64,000 bases of DNA from Chenopodium formosanum (Eukaryota; Streptophyta; Magnoliopsida; Caryophyllales; Amaranthaceae): positions 48,592,003 through 48,656,002 of the forward strand of contig CM044859.1 in NCBI GenBank assembly GCA_024500155.1, in the 5' to 3' direction. Shown here one piece after another: positions 9,947 through 20,690 of this stretch; the stretch's first letter is position 1, and each line of letters begins with the position of its first letter. The translations under genes were made by a program, and so were the position numbers. The notes below the pieces were generated by a model. That model did no database searches and had not been told where the DNA came from. It was given only the letters and a program-made list of their open reading frames with translations.

Positions 9947-11399
9947 ATTCCAAGGATCCAAACGCCACACATGAAAGAAATGTAGAAGGCTAGAACAAAA
10001 TAGACACATCCTCACAAAAATGACGGTAGTGGAGTAGCAAAAATCACCTTTAAAGCTTCAACTAGCTAGAGAGCGACAACCATCTTACCACAAACCAAGT
10101 GAGCTAAGGTCTCATAGCCCTTAAGTTCTACTACCTTGGCAATGTTATATGTGTGAACCAACCTCGACATTCAAGTGCATGAAAACCTCTAACAACTAGC
10201 AAAGAGGGTATTCTAGGTGCTAAAGCCCAATTATGTCCAAGTTTAAAACAAAACATTTTGAAACTTGCCTTGAATGCCACGGAAAGACACTATACACACA
10301 AATATTCACAAAACCAACAATACTCAAGAATGCATATGCAATAGTGCAATATGAAAGCATGATCAATCAAAACTACATATACCAAAAGTCAACTCAATAA
10401 GGCGCTCATGGCCATCCAAACATAGAAAACCAATCTCAATAATAGACTTTGGCAAGTATGAGAGAAATAAACCAAGCAATCATGAGACTATGGATTAAGA
10501 AACCACCAAGAGATATAGATAACCCCCCCAAGCTAGCGAATAGCTACTCCCCCAAGCTAGAATGGAGCATTGTCCTCAATGCTCAAAATAAAGGCACAAA
10601 GGGTGGGTGGGAGGGGAAGGAAGAAAACTCATTCACACAACAATTCATAATCATACAATCCAAATGCAATTTAAGAAAGCAAATCCAAGATGAGGGAAGA
10701 AGGAAAGAGTAAACCAAATGTGAGGTGGGTGTTGAAACCCGCAATTGAGCACATTGTCCACAATTTCATCTAATTCCTCGTCTTTGTTGCTTTTCCAAAT
10801 GCAAGCAATCATTGGTGTGCTTCGTCTCAAGGAGCTCAATCCAAAATCTTTGCACATGAGTATATGCATCGAGTACCTATACACATAGACAAGAGAGTAA
10901 ACAAAAATGAGAAACACAAAAGAAAGAAAAAGAAAGCAATAAAACACGGGTTACTTCCCGCAAAGGCTTGCTTAACGTCCAAGCATGACCAATCTAGTAA
11001 ATAACCCGACAAAGAACGCAATAACTTGTCATATGCACCGGCAAACATATCAAGAAATAGAGCATACGCGATGCTCATATGACAAGCAAACATAAAGTAC
11101 AAGGAGACTTTATGCTTGAGAGAAGGGAGAAAAGAAAAAGTAAAAGAATCAAAAGAAAAATCAAGAAAATAAGAAGAAAAAGTAGAAGAAGAAAAAGAAA
11201 AATCCTCACAAAAATCTTTTTGGTTGGCATTATAACTCTTTTCCTCATCAACAATGAAAGGGTTAGGGGCTTTGGAAGCTTGAAAAGGAAGAGGATCCCT
11301 AAGAGGTTCTTTGAGAAAAGAAGGGAGGAACATAGGATAGTAGGAGATATGGTTAAACCTTTGGGAAAAAGGTGTATGAGAAAGGCAAAAAGGGGTAGC
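9947..11399 (-). mobile_element. Reversed copy of part of C's internal region
   Basis: From about 9950 this is the reverse complement of 6880 down to 5431, nearly identical and with no large gaps. It contains the C-terminal half of the gag-like frame (ATPFCLSHTPFSQRFNH onward, 10836-11399 on the minus strand), fused upstream to translated antisense tRNA sequence; I take that fusion frame to be accidental. It lacks internal positions 4478-5430 and everything after about 6880. Confidence 0.92.
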
Positions 11400-11456
11400 T
11401 AAGTATTCCCGCCTGTCATGCGGGTGACCCGGGTTCGATCCCCGGCAACGGCGCCA
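11400..11456 (+). pseudogene. Reverse-transcribed tRNA-Asp(GUC) 3' portion with CCA, not a gene
   Basis: 57 nt match plant tRNA-Asp from just after the D-loop to the 3' end: anticodon stem CCCGC with loop CTGTCAT and GCGGG, T-arm GGGTTCGATCCCC, acceptor strand CAACGGC, discriminator G, and CCA. Only the base just 3' of the anticodon (T for C) differs from the sequence I remember. Plant tRNA genes do not encode CCA, so this comes from a mature tRNA. It abuts the spacer and LTR3 exactly where the primer tRNA joins minus-strand DNA. The 5' acceptor strand and most of the D-arm are absent, so it cannot be a working tRNA gene. Confidence 0.93.
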
Positions 11457-11459
11457 AAT

Positions 11460-13186
11460 TGACAAGGGAATAAACGCGTCGTCAATTGTCTATCCCTAGA
11501 TCAAATACAATTTATACAACCTAAACAAACCTAATACGAGTATAAGGCAAGCATAGGGGTCGAACCACAGAGAACGGTAAACACCACCAAATGTTATCAA
11601 CAATTAAGCTAGTCCGGAATAGGGGATAAATAAACTAAAGTCTAAAAATGCTAAAAACAAGAAATAAAACATTAAGGGAAATGGTTTAAGTATAGCATTC
11701 ACTTGAACATAAACAAAGGCATAGAAATTGAATTAATTATGAACTAAACATGCTCGAATATCGAAATTAAGAATCCAATCTAGCCGCCTTCCGGGGTCAA
11801 TTGGCTTCTCCTAACATAGCCTCTATGTTTCAACATTAGAACCATATACTAGGAGGTACTATTAAATAACAATCGATAGTAATGAACCTTAACTAAGTCA
11901 ACTTCCGTTTCTTGTTAGCAAAGATTCACCTTTAATCAACCAACAATGTGCACTTGCAAGAAGATTAAAGAATATCAAGCATATAAAGACTTTAATCACA
12001 AATAAATCAATTCTAAACCCTAGAACATGCTCAAGGTCCAACTACACCACAACCATCCCTTTAATGGGGAAATTACTCACTAATCATGATAATAACAAGA
12101 TTAATCAACAAATAATCAAGAATCAACATGATCAACAAGTAATACCAACAACTAAAATAATAATCAAAATAAACAAATAAAAATAGAGGAGAAAGAGTAA
12201 GAAATTGCTCATTAAATGAAGATGAAGGTCTACAAAGGATTAAACAAGCTCCTTCTTCAAAATCCAAATTCATTAATGAAGAAAACCTCACTTTCTCTCT
12301 CTACCAAAGAAGACTAATCCTAACCTAACCTAGAGAGAGAAGCTCCCCTAAAACTAATGAGAGAGTGGAATAGATAGTTATTGAATTCTCCCCCAAAACG
12401 TTCTAAAAAAGGGACTTATATAGTCCGTACAGAGTCAGCTGAGAAAAGGAGAGGTCCGACCGAACAAATGGGAAGGTTCGGCCGGACTACAGGGTAGGTT
12501 CGGTCGAACCATGGGTAGGTTCGGCCGAACCATGGGTAGGTTTGGTCGAACCTCCCTGATCCTGGTCTGGTAGAACTCCTGTGGTTCGGCCACTCCTGCA
12601 AAACTGCCAATTTTCATCTTGCCCCTGCCTCGAAGTTCGGCCGAACCACTGAGCAGGTTCGGCCACACCTTGGTTCGGCCACACCATCAGGAGGTTCGGC
12701 CGAACCTCTTCTGAATCATGCTTCCTCTAGCTTCCTTTGAGCTTCCTTTGAGCTTAGCTTCCTCCTCTTGAAAATCTCGATGGTTCCTACAAAGCATAAG
12801 CATGAAAAGCACAATAAGAACAAAGCGGGAAGACTAAGAAAAGGGAGGATAAAGGAGAAAGAAAAGAGAAAGCAAAGCTAAGTAAAAATGCTTAGAAAGA
12901 GGGCCAAACAAGTGCAAACGAGGGGAGAATCCTTAGAGAAAAAGGATAAAAGAGTGGCATAAATGCCACTCATCAAATTAAAGGACGAAATATAACAGAT
13001 CAAAAGCAAATAAAATACGAAAATAAACTAAAAACTACGAAAAGAATTAAAACACGACAAAATTACAAAAATAAACTAGAAACTTTATTAAAGAGAAAAC
13101 AAGAGAAAGAAAAGAAAATAAGATAAAATAAACACGAAAATGACTCTAAAACTACTCCCTCAGAGTGACATAAATGTCACTCATCA
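11460..13186 (-). repeat. Element C LTR3, inverted
   Basis: 1727 bp, the reverse complement of LTR1/LTR2 with one 21-bp palindrome-cluster unit fewer. At variable sites it agrees sometimes with LTR1 and sometimes with LTR2, so the other copy carries the private change. Its U3 end (CACTCATCA) forms the right terminus of C, next to ATAAC. Confidence 0.95.
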
Positions 13187-14137
13187 ATAACCCTTCATTT
13201 CTGATGTACGGGGCAACCAGAATTCTCTTATTTTATTCTCTCTCTTCTATGCTTTAGCCTAAACACTAGCCTACCCTTTTCACTTCAAAATTCCTTCTTC
13301 AAGCACTCAAAGGAGTCCATATTTTACTCGAGGTTCTGTCCTTAAGCCAAGGCGTGAAAGGTAGAACTGTTTGAGGGTTTGGCCCCAAAATCAACTTTAT
13401 CTTATTTAATTTAATTTAATTACTGTTTATTTATTTCCTTGAAGTTACTAACTCGTTTATTATTTTGTAGTTCCAAACAAACAGAATCAAAGTAAGGATA
13501 ATGCTCCTTTTGTTTTTATTATTTTTCTATCGATTTTAATATTAATGTTGTTCTATAATTGTTATGATCACCATATTGCATGTTTAAAGGGAATATGTAA
13601 TTGAAAATCACGCCTAATAAGATAATTTGGACAACTAGTTTAGGATCCTTTTAATCTTATTATTAATTGAAGTGATCACTAAATTTTTAGAATTATGTGT
13701 GCATTAATATTAAACCAATTTAGTTAAATAATAGTTTGGAGCGAATTGAATTATTGTTTGTATGCCTTTGAGATCACAGGAATGCTTTTCAATATAAGAA
13801 TTGAGTAGAGGCCAATACGGGCAAATGTGACTCCATGACTCACTTCGTACCATCATCCCCGGTCCTCCTTTCGTGGTTCCGAACCATATGGAATTAGTAA
13901 TCTCACGGATTATGAATGGGGTGTAACCTTCACGGGTCAATCGTTGTTGCCTATCGTTGTCCCTTATCGTGGTTGCTTTTTTATGGTCCGTGAACGGTTT
14001 ACAAGTTCCATAAAAGCTTGTTGGCAGCTCCCTACTTTATTTGTCCCTAATCATATGTGTCAATTCCCACTTCCTATGAGTGCCAAGCATATTCACACAT
14101 GCTTTTTAACGTAGGTGCACTTCGAGCGACGCCTACA
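13187..14137 (+). repeat. Element B 5' LTR, part 2
   Basis: It continues 2010-2708 after C, starting with the duplicated ATAAC. It matches 30540-31520 and ends CGACGCCTACA. Compared with the 3' LTR it lacks a short segment near 13530 (present around 30890-30920). Confidence 0.95.
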
Positions 14138-14140
14138 ATT

Positions 14141-14158
14141 TGGCGACTCCACTGGGGA
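14141..14158 (+). other. Primer binding site of element B, tRNA-Arg type
   Basis: TGGCGACTCCACTGGGGA lies 3 nt after the LTR. From memory it fits the 3' end of a plant tRNA-Arg; Ogre/Tat elements are known for tRNA-Arg priming. G has a similar PBS. Confidence 0.8.
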
Positions 14159-14374
14159 GGATTCTTAATTATTTATGGATTTGAGTGATCGGTATTTAAT
14201 TAAGATGAGTGGATGAGACTTGAAAGATTCTTGAAAAAATATTCCTGTGATTAATTTGGTTTTTTTGCATCTGCATAGACGTTTTAACGTCGCATTCAGG
14301 TCTGTCCCGTAGGAAAAATTGGATAACTTGGTTGCGCGCAAAAGCAAACAGGGCACCAGTCAGATTTTCTGACT

Positions 14375-14468
14375 GCCGTGTCACGACAGAGTCTGCCGTG
14401 TCACGGTATAGTGTACCGTCTGATGGTGCACTGTACCGTGACACGGGAATTTCTGCCGTGTCACGGCA
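14375..14468. promoter_or_regulatory. B-word cluster, leader 1
   Basis: Five copies or variants: GCCGTGTCACGA, CCGTGTCACGG, CCGTCTGATGG, CCGTGACACGG and CCGTGTCACGG. Confidence 0.75.
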
Positions 14469-14979
14469 GACCTAAAATCAGTCCGGTGGCTTATTTTCTT
14501 TTCTCACAGTCGACTTCCTTGGATTTTTCTGAAAAAACGTATGTGTTCTACATGCGTCTTAGCCCCGGGGGATTTAAGCTCTATCGACCCAAAAACACTC
14601 ATGGCAATAAGGGTTCATCCGAGTTATTAAATCCACCCAAACCATGGAGTCGAGTTCAATTTCATCACGAACTCGTGGAGCCGCCCGTTGGCATACACCC
14701 TCAAGGGAGGCTGCCTTGCTAACGCGTCCAAACTCTTAACCATGGTACCCTTTTGACACCCAAAGCTTGACCAATAGTTGAACATAGATCTTGACTCTAG
14801 GTTGCGAACTTTTTTTACATCATCGTGCCTAAATGATATGTGGTTGTTTGGTGCTAACCTTTATATGTTTGCTCTTTTGTTTAACCCATGACCGAGGCTT
14901 TTTATTTTCACATAGTAATTAGTACGGACATAAAATCGGTTAAAATCTGGAAAAAAACAAAACTGACCTGGAACTGCGC

Positions 14980-15091
14980 ACCGTGTCACGACATTTTCTG
15001 CCGTGCCACGGTGAATAGTGCCGTGACACGGGGCTGTCTACCGTCTGACGGTAGACTGCACCGTATCACGACAGTATGCACCGTGACACGA
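14980..15091. promoter_or_regulatory. B-word cluster, leader 2
   Basis: Six copies or variants at about 20-bp spacing, including CCGTGCCACGG, CCGTGACACGG, CCGTCTGACGG and CCGTATCACGA. Confidence 0.75.
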
Positions 15092-15582
15092 TTCCCAGGA
15101 AAGTGTCCTGTCAGTCCTTTTTTTGATTTTTGTGCAAATGTTGTGTCCAGTTTTGAGTCGTGTCTAGCTATACGGTCAAAACACGAGTCTATAACCTCAC
15201 CTAATCACTCACATATTATGTCCACACACTTTTTTTAGTCATGCACCATTTTTTGACCGTATTTTAGGGAAACCTTGTTTTTTGTGTCGTTTTTTTAGGA
15301 GTAAGTCGGATGGTATCCTCCCATGTTTTTTTTAAAATTATAGATTTTTAATAATTTTTTTCAAAATTATAGATTTTTAATAAAATATTTTTCCGGATAG
15401 GTTAAGGTTAAGTTTGGTCATTAAAGGTGTGTTTGTTTCGGTGTCGCAGCGCTTGGGCAAGAAGTAAGGGTAGATTGTTACGGTTCGAGTCCATACCTCA
15501 ACAACATCTTATACCAAAGAGGCGTACAAGGAAACCACCTTAATCATCTCCACAAGATCCGTCTCCAGTCTACTTTCAACCA

Positions 15583-16960
15583 ATGGCCACTAAGGAAGAC
15601 ATTGAGAACCTCAACAAGACAATCGAAAGATTGTCTTACATGATGCAGACACTCACCACTAGAGTCAGCACTGTAGAGCAAGACAATCAAAACAATGTCA
15701 CCACCGCTGCAATGGACAAGATCAAGGAACAGATGAGCAAGATTTCTGAAGAGTTCACTTATGTGGAACAGCCTGTCACCTCTTCGTTCATAAGAGAGAA
15801 GCTTCTTGAAAAGTTTTTCACTGCTGATATTCCCAAATTCAAGCCTACTGATAATCCGCTTTTCCATTTGAAGGCTTTTTCTGCAACTATGGCTCTTAAG
15901 GGAGTAGATGTGATACTCTTCCCTACGGTGTTTCCTCTTTCCTTAGAGCATGCCTGTCAACAGTGGTTTTATTCTCTGGAATCCAAGCATGTCGCGACTT
16001 GGGAGGATGTTGCTGAAAGCTTTATGAATCGGTAGAAGTGTAACATCCAGGCCAAGACTTCTGAACGTGAACTCTCCATTCTCAAACAGAAAGAGAATGA
16101 AGGCTTCACCACTTACTTAAGCAGGTGGAGAGAAACAGCTGCGCTCCTGGTGGATCCTCCCAAGGAGAAAGAAATGGTTCGCTTGTTCATTGCTAATCTG
16201 ACTCATAAATACAAGCAACACTTGAAGTTTCTGCCTTTAAGTACCTTTGAAGTTGTATATGATATTGGAATCAATATCGAAGATGAACTGATGAAGTCTG
16301 TTGGTAGCAACAATAACAATAGTACTTGGAAAAACAAGAAGAATGACACTCCTTCTTCTTTGTCTTCTAAGCCCAATAATGCTACCAACAATATCAACAT
16401 CAATGATGTGCTGGCCCTTAATGCTCCTCCTTAAAGATTCCAAAAGCAAAGGAGGGTTTATACGCCTTTGGGAATGACTTATGATGCTGCTTATGACCGT
16501 CTTCATGGTCAGGGACTGATTATGCCAATCGGACCATTTCTAGAACCTCGACCTCAGAATAGGACCGCTAGCTATGACCCCAATGCTTATTGCAAGTATC
16601 ATCAAGGCAAGGGTCATAATAGTGAGAAGTGTTGGAGGCTGAAAGATGCAATCCAAGACCTGATTAATGCTAACCAACTTCTTGTCCCTCTAGGGGGTAA
16701 GAAGCCTAACATTCAAACAGGTCCTCTTTCTGATGCTTTGGCTATCATGGGAGATGAAGTCTCCTTTGATCCGTCAATACTCATTCAACCTGTGAATGAA
16801 CCTCTGCCGGAAGTTGTATTTATCTCAAGCACTGAAGAAGTGAATGGGATCTGGGATAGTGATGATGAAGACATCTATCTCAAAGACATAGCCTGTTCAT
16901 CTCTCAGCACAAGTGAAGATGTTTGGGGGGACCTTGAGGTCAAGGTTCTCACCAGAAGTG
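15583..16960 (+). pseudogene. Element B gag
   Basis: Structural Gag of a Tat-type element. The ATG at 15583 starts MATKEDIENLNKTIERLSYM, a coiled-coil-like start. The capsid-like block includes DNPLFHLKAFSATMALKG, FPLSLEHACQQWFYSLE and GFTTYLSRWRETAA. A zinc-knuckle-like motif, CKYHQGKGHNSEKC, follows at about 16590-16635. All pieces share one frame, but TAG at 16033-16035 and TAA at 16432-16434 interrupt it. The Gag/protease border is not visible, so the end is approximate. Confidence 0.88.
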
Positions 16961-18231
16961 GACGGTTGCAACAACCTAACCCACCTCCACCTCCACCACA
17001 ATCACATCTGATAGTTGATCCCATCGACCCTGTGAATAACGATGTGGTCAAACAACTGCAAAAGAACAAGGTGGAAATGAATATATGGAAGCTTTTGGCC
17101 ACTTCCCACGAGCATCGAAAGGTTGTGATGAATGCTCTAGTGAAAATAGGAGTTGATGATGACATGACTCCTCAAGGATTGGTCAACTTTCTTATTACTG
17201 AGCTGCCGAGTACTAGCAATTTGATTTCCTTTTCTGATAAGGATCTACCCCCGGAAGGGGACCAACATAATAAGGCCTTACACCTCACTGTAGTGTGTAG
17301 GCAGATGAATGTTCCTATGAGCCTGATTGATAATGGCTCTGCAATCAATGTGTGCCCACTCCATACTGCAAAGAAGTTGGGTATAAAGAATGAAGAATTG
17401 ACTCCCTCCACTCAAGGGATTCGAGCTTACGATAATACTCGCCGTCAAGCCGTGGGTACTATCATATTAAATATAACTACTGGGGCCATTGAACGTCGCA
17501 CCAAGTTTCAGGTAGTGGACATTAAGGCCTCTTTCAATCTGTTATTAGGACGCCCTTGGCTTCATGAGCTAAAGGCGATTCCGTAATCGCTCCACCAAAA
17601 AGTGAAAGCCATAGTTGGAGGGGTTCCGATTACTATCGATGCTTCTCCTATGCGCATTCAAGTTATTGATACTCCTATCGTCCATGTTGAACATGACGAA
17701 GAAGATGAAGATCTTTGGGGGTTTTCACTAGATGATGTTCTTGTGGTTGAAGAAGAGGAAAAGTGCCATCTCGACTTCGATCCCTACTTAAATACCAGTA
17801 TCAACGCCATTTTGAAGAAGCAAGGTCACTTCCCTGGAATGACCCTTGGGCTCAAGAAGAAAATGGCTAAATCTTGGGGCCATCCTGGTGCGCTCAAGAA
17901 GGATACTTTCGGCTTAGGATTCGAGCCAACAAAGGAAGATTTGAAACAAGCTGCGTTGAAAATGAAGGCTCGCAACAACGCTCGAATCACAAAGACGGAA
18001 ATGGCCATGGATCCATATCCGTTCACTCTCAACAACCAGTACATCAAAGAAGGGGAAGACTTCCCATGCTATGAATTCCCTAAACCATTTGTCCATAATG
18101 GGATCCTTGAACCGGGATTCGAGGTGTTCCTCAATTGTGACTTCAACGATGAAGAGCTCTCCACAGTCGAGAAGTCAGCTAGCCTGAACTCTGATGATCT
18201 GGGAATCAACCTTCTTTTTGGAATGGAGTAA
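16961..18231 (+). pseudogene. Element B protease region
   Basis: A retropepsin-like domain with active-site block SLIDNGSAINVCP near 17320-17360 and a distal LLLGRPWLHE block near 17540-17570. It is in the same frame as gag. TAA at 17584-17586 and TAA at 18229-18231 break it. The stretch after the protease (DEEDEDLWGFSLDDVLV, HFPGMTLGLKKK, ARNNARITKTEMAMDPYP) is also found in G and leads into RT; it is probably a linker of the Tat polyprotein. Confidence 0.85.
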
Positions 18232-20220
18232 AATGAATCCAAGCCGGTCTGCAACAATAACTCCGAGCTCGTTCAAGCTGTCATAGCGAACAAGGATTTT
18301 GACCCCTCCGAGTTAATCGTCCAAGCTGACAACATTTCAAGGGGATGGCGCAAGACATTGAGGATCACTACGCCGAGTGGAGAGAAGTTGGAAATAACCG
18401 CTGGCGAGGGTCCTATGTTTGATGAGTCTGAATCGTCTGGGTCCGAGTCCGAGTCTGAGTCTAAGTCTGTAGACGAGTCCTTAGATTCTGAGGCCGACCC
18501 TCTTTCTGCTATAGAGTTCAGCCCTGAGTCTCTTGTTGAGTCCTCTCTTTCTAGTCCTAATAATTCTGGTGAGGTCGCAGCCGACCTTGCCTCTCTTGAT
18601 GTGTTAGCCAATGAATTCAATGAAATGAGTACTTTTGCTTACGATGTGTGCCATTCCCCTAGCCCTGATCAATATTGCTTTGCTAATGATAAAAATGACA
18701 AAGAAATAATAAAAGCAATGGAAGAACACGAAAATAAAACAGCAGTTATTGAAGATACAGAAACAGTTAACATTTCCAATGATACGACTATTAAAGAAGT
18801 AAAAATTGGATTAACACTAAGTCAAGATGAACGCAAAGAGCTAATTAACTTGCTTAGTGAATTTGTTGTTGTATTTGCTTGGTCATACCAAGATATGCCA
18901 GGAATTGACAGGGATATAGCTCAGCATACGATACCACTCATTCCAGGTATGAAGCCTGTCAAACAAAGCTACGCCGAATGAAACCATATGTGGCTCTCAA
19001 AATCAAGGAAGAAATCAGGAAGCAATTGGCCGCAGGTTTCATCAGAGTATCCAAGTATCCGGAATGGATAGCAAATGTGGTTCCAGTTCCAAAGAAGGAT
19101 GGAAGGGTCATAATGTGTGTTGATTACAGGGATCTCAATAAAGCAAGCCCAAAAGATGAGTTCCCTCTACCTCACATTGACATTCTGGTCGATAATATAG
19201 CAAACCATGCACTCCTGTCACTCATGGATGGTTACGACGGATATAATCAGGTATTGATGGCCGAATAAGACATGGAGAAAACCACATTTATCACACAATG
19301 GGGCACATATTGCTATACGGCAATGCCATTCGGGTTGAAAAACGCGGGTGCCACCTACCAAAGAGCAGCTACAACATTGTTACATGACATGATGCACAAA
19401 GAGGTGGAGGTCTATGTCGATGATATGATTGTCAAGTCTAAAGATCGCCCAAGCCATATCGTCGCACTTCGCAAGTTTTTTGAAAGACTCCGTAAGTACA
19501 ACATGAGATTAAATCCAGCAAAATGTGCATTCGGAGTCACGTAAGGCAAATTACTTGGATATGTGATCAGTTCTCGAGGGATTGAAATAGATCCTTCAAA
19601 ATTAAAAGCAATCATGGCCATGCCACCACCCAAAAATGAGAAGGAGATTCGAGGCTTCATTGGAAGATTGCAGTATATAAGTAGGTTCATATCAAAGCTC
19701 ACAGCGATATGTGAACCTATATTCAAGAAGCTTAAGAAGAATGTCCCAGTCACATGGGATGATGATTGCCAAAAGGCTTTCGACAAAATCAAAGAGTATT
19801 TGGCAAATCCACCCGTACTAGCGCCAGCAATACCTGACTTTCCTCTTCGACTCTACCTTACGGTCACAAGAGAATCGATGGGGGAAATGCTAGCACAAGA
19901 GATCGAAAGCAAGGACAATGCAATCTATTACTTGAGCAAGAATCTCCAAGGATATGAGACGCGATACACGCCACTCGAGAAGTTGTGTCTCGCACTTGTA
20001 TGGGCCGCACAAAAACTAAGACATTACATGCTCACTCATAAAGTGCATGTCGTGTCCAAGATGGATCCTCTCAAATACTTGTTCGAGAAAGCAACACTCA
20101 ACGGCAGATTATCAAGGTGGATAGTCAATCTGGCTCAGTTTGACTTGAGATTTGTGCCACAAAAAGCCATCAAAGGTTCTGCAGTTTCTGACTTCTTAGC
20201 AGACTTTCCGCTAGAAGAAG
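18232..20220 (+). pseudogene. Element B reverse transcriptase and first RNase H
   Basis: An acidic Ser/Glu-rich linker (about 18420-18600) precedes RT. RT blocks: PGIDRDIAQHTIPL, KKDGRVIMCVDYRDLNKASP, MPFGLKNAGATYQRA, catalytic YVDD at 19413-19424, and LNPAKCAFGVT. The first RNase H holds LYLTVTRESMGEMLAQE, YYLSKNLQGYETRYTPLEK and LCLALVWAAQKLRHYML. Lesions: a one-base frameshift near 18960-18980 and TAA at 19266-19268 and 19542-19544. The thumb/connection block IRGFIGRLQYISRFISKL is intact. Confidence 0.93.
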
Positions 20221-20690
20221 CTGAAAAAGAAGAAGATGAGTACGATTTCCCTGACGAAGATTTACTCATGACCAAAGACGATAGTTGGATGCTCTATTTC
20301 GATGGAGCGTCAAACCAAAAAAGATGTGGTGTAGGAGTCTTACTCGTATCACCCAATGAAGAACACATCCCAATTTCCATGAAGCTCGACTTTGATGTGA
20401 CCAACAATGCCGCAGAATATGAAGCATGCATTTTGGGGTTAGAAACAGCTGTCGCCTTGGGAATTAAGAAACTCAGAATCTATGGTGATTCTTCACTAAT
20501 CATTAACCAAATCTCCAAGAGATGGAAAGTGAGAAGTGAAAGTCTCGCTACGTATCAAGCTCATTTAGAATCTCTCACGGAGCAACTAGATGAAGTGGAA
20601 TATACGTACTTGCCAAGAGAAGAAAACCAGTTCGCCGACGCTCTAGCTAAATTAGCATCAATAGTGCGAATTCCAGCTGACACAATCAGA
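20221..20690 (+). pseudogene. Element B second, archaeal-type RNase H
   Basis: WMLYFDGASNQKRCGVG (first Asp), NNAAEYEACILGLETAVALG (Glu), LRIYGDSSLIINQIS (Asp) and REENQFADALAKLAS (last Asp) give the complete acidic set of an aRNase H. A second RNase H of this kind marks the Tat lineage of plant gypsy elements. This stretch has no stop, though the polyprotein is broken elsewhere. Confidence 0.92.

Larger units (their letters stand above)
2709..13186. mobile_element. Element C: inverted composite non-autonomous LTR element with three LTRs
   Basis: Layout: LTR(+) 2709-4456, internal(+) 4457-8198, LTR(+) 8199-9946, a reversed copy of internal positions about 6880 down to 5431 at 9950-11399, a 57-nt tRNA-Asp piece at 11400-11456, a 3-nt spacer, LTR(-) 11460-13186. 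Both outer ends are U3 ends (TGATGAGTG and CACTCATCA). The duplication ATAAC lies at 2704-2708 and 13187-13191, and no duplication is visible at the inner junctions. LTR1 and LTR2 differ at only about ten sites by eye. At most variable sites the odd base is private to one of the three LTRs, as expected if all three arrived together. Confidence 0.9.
14159..15582 (+). other. Element B 5' leader, no gene
   Basis: About 1.4 kb of non-coding leader holding two B-word clusters (14375-14468 and 14980-15091). The frames that cross them are not conserved. Long leaders are common in Tat elements; I see no clear gene here. Confidence 0.6.

Noticed and set aside
11400..11456. A functional tRNA-Asp gene
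   Set aside because: It lacks the 5' acceptor strand and D-arm and carries CCA, which plant tRNA genes do not encode; it joins the LTR exactly as a primer would.
10836..11465. A novel minus-strand fusion protein starting in antisense tRNA sequence
   Set aside because: The start needs a non-ATG codon, the N-terminus is antisense tRNA, and the rest is a copy of the gag-like C-terminus. It is probably an accident of the inversion.
14375..15091. A CRISPR-like array
   Set aside because: Words are short, palindromic, variable and irregularly spaced, with no constant spacers; the genome is a plant's.
18273..18620. A Ser/Asp-rich minus-strand ORF
   Set aside because: It is a shadow of the acidic Ser/Glu linker of pol on the plus strand.
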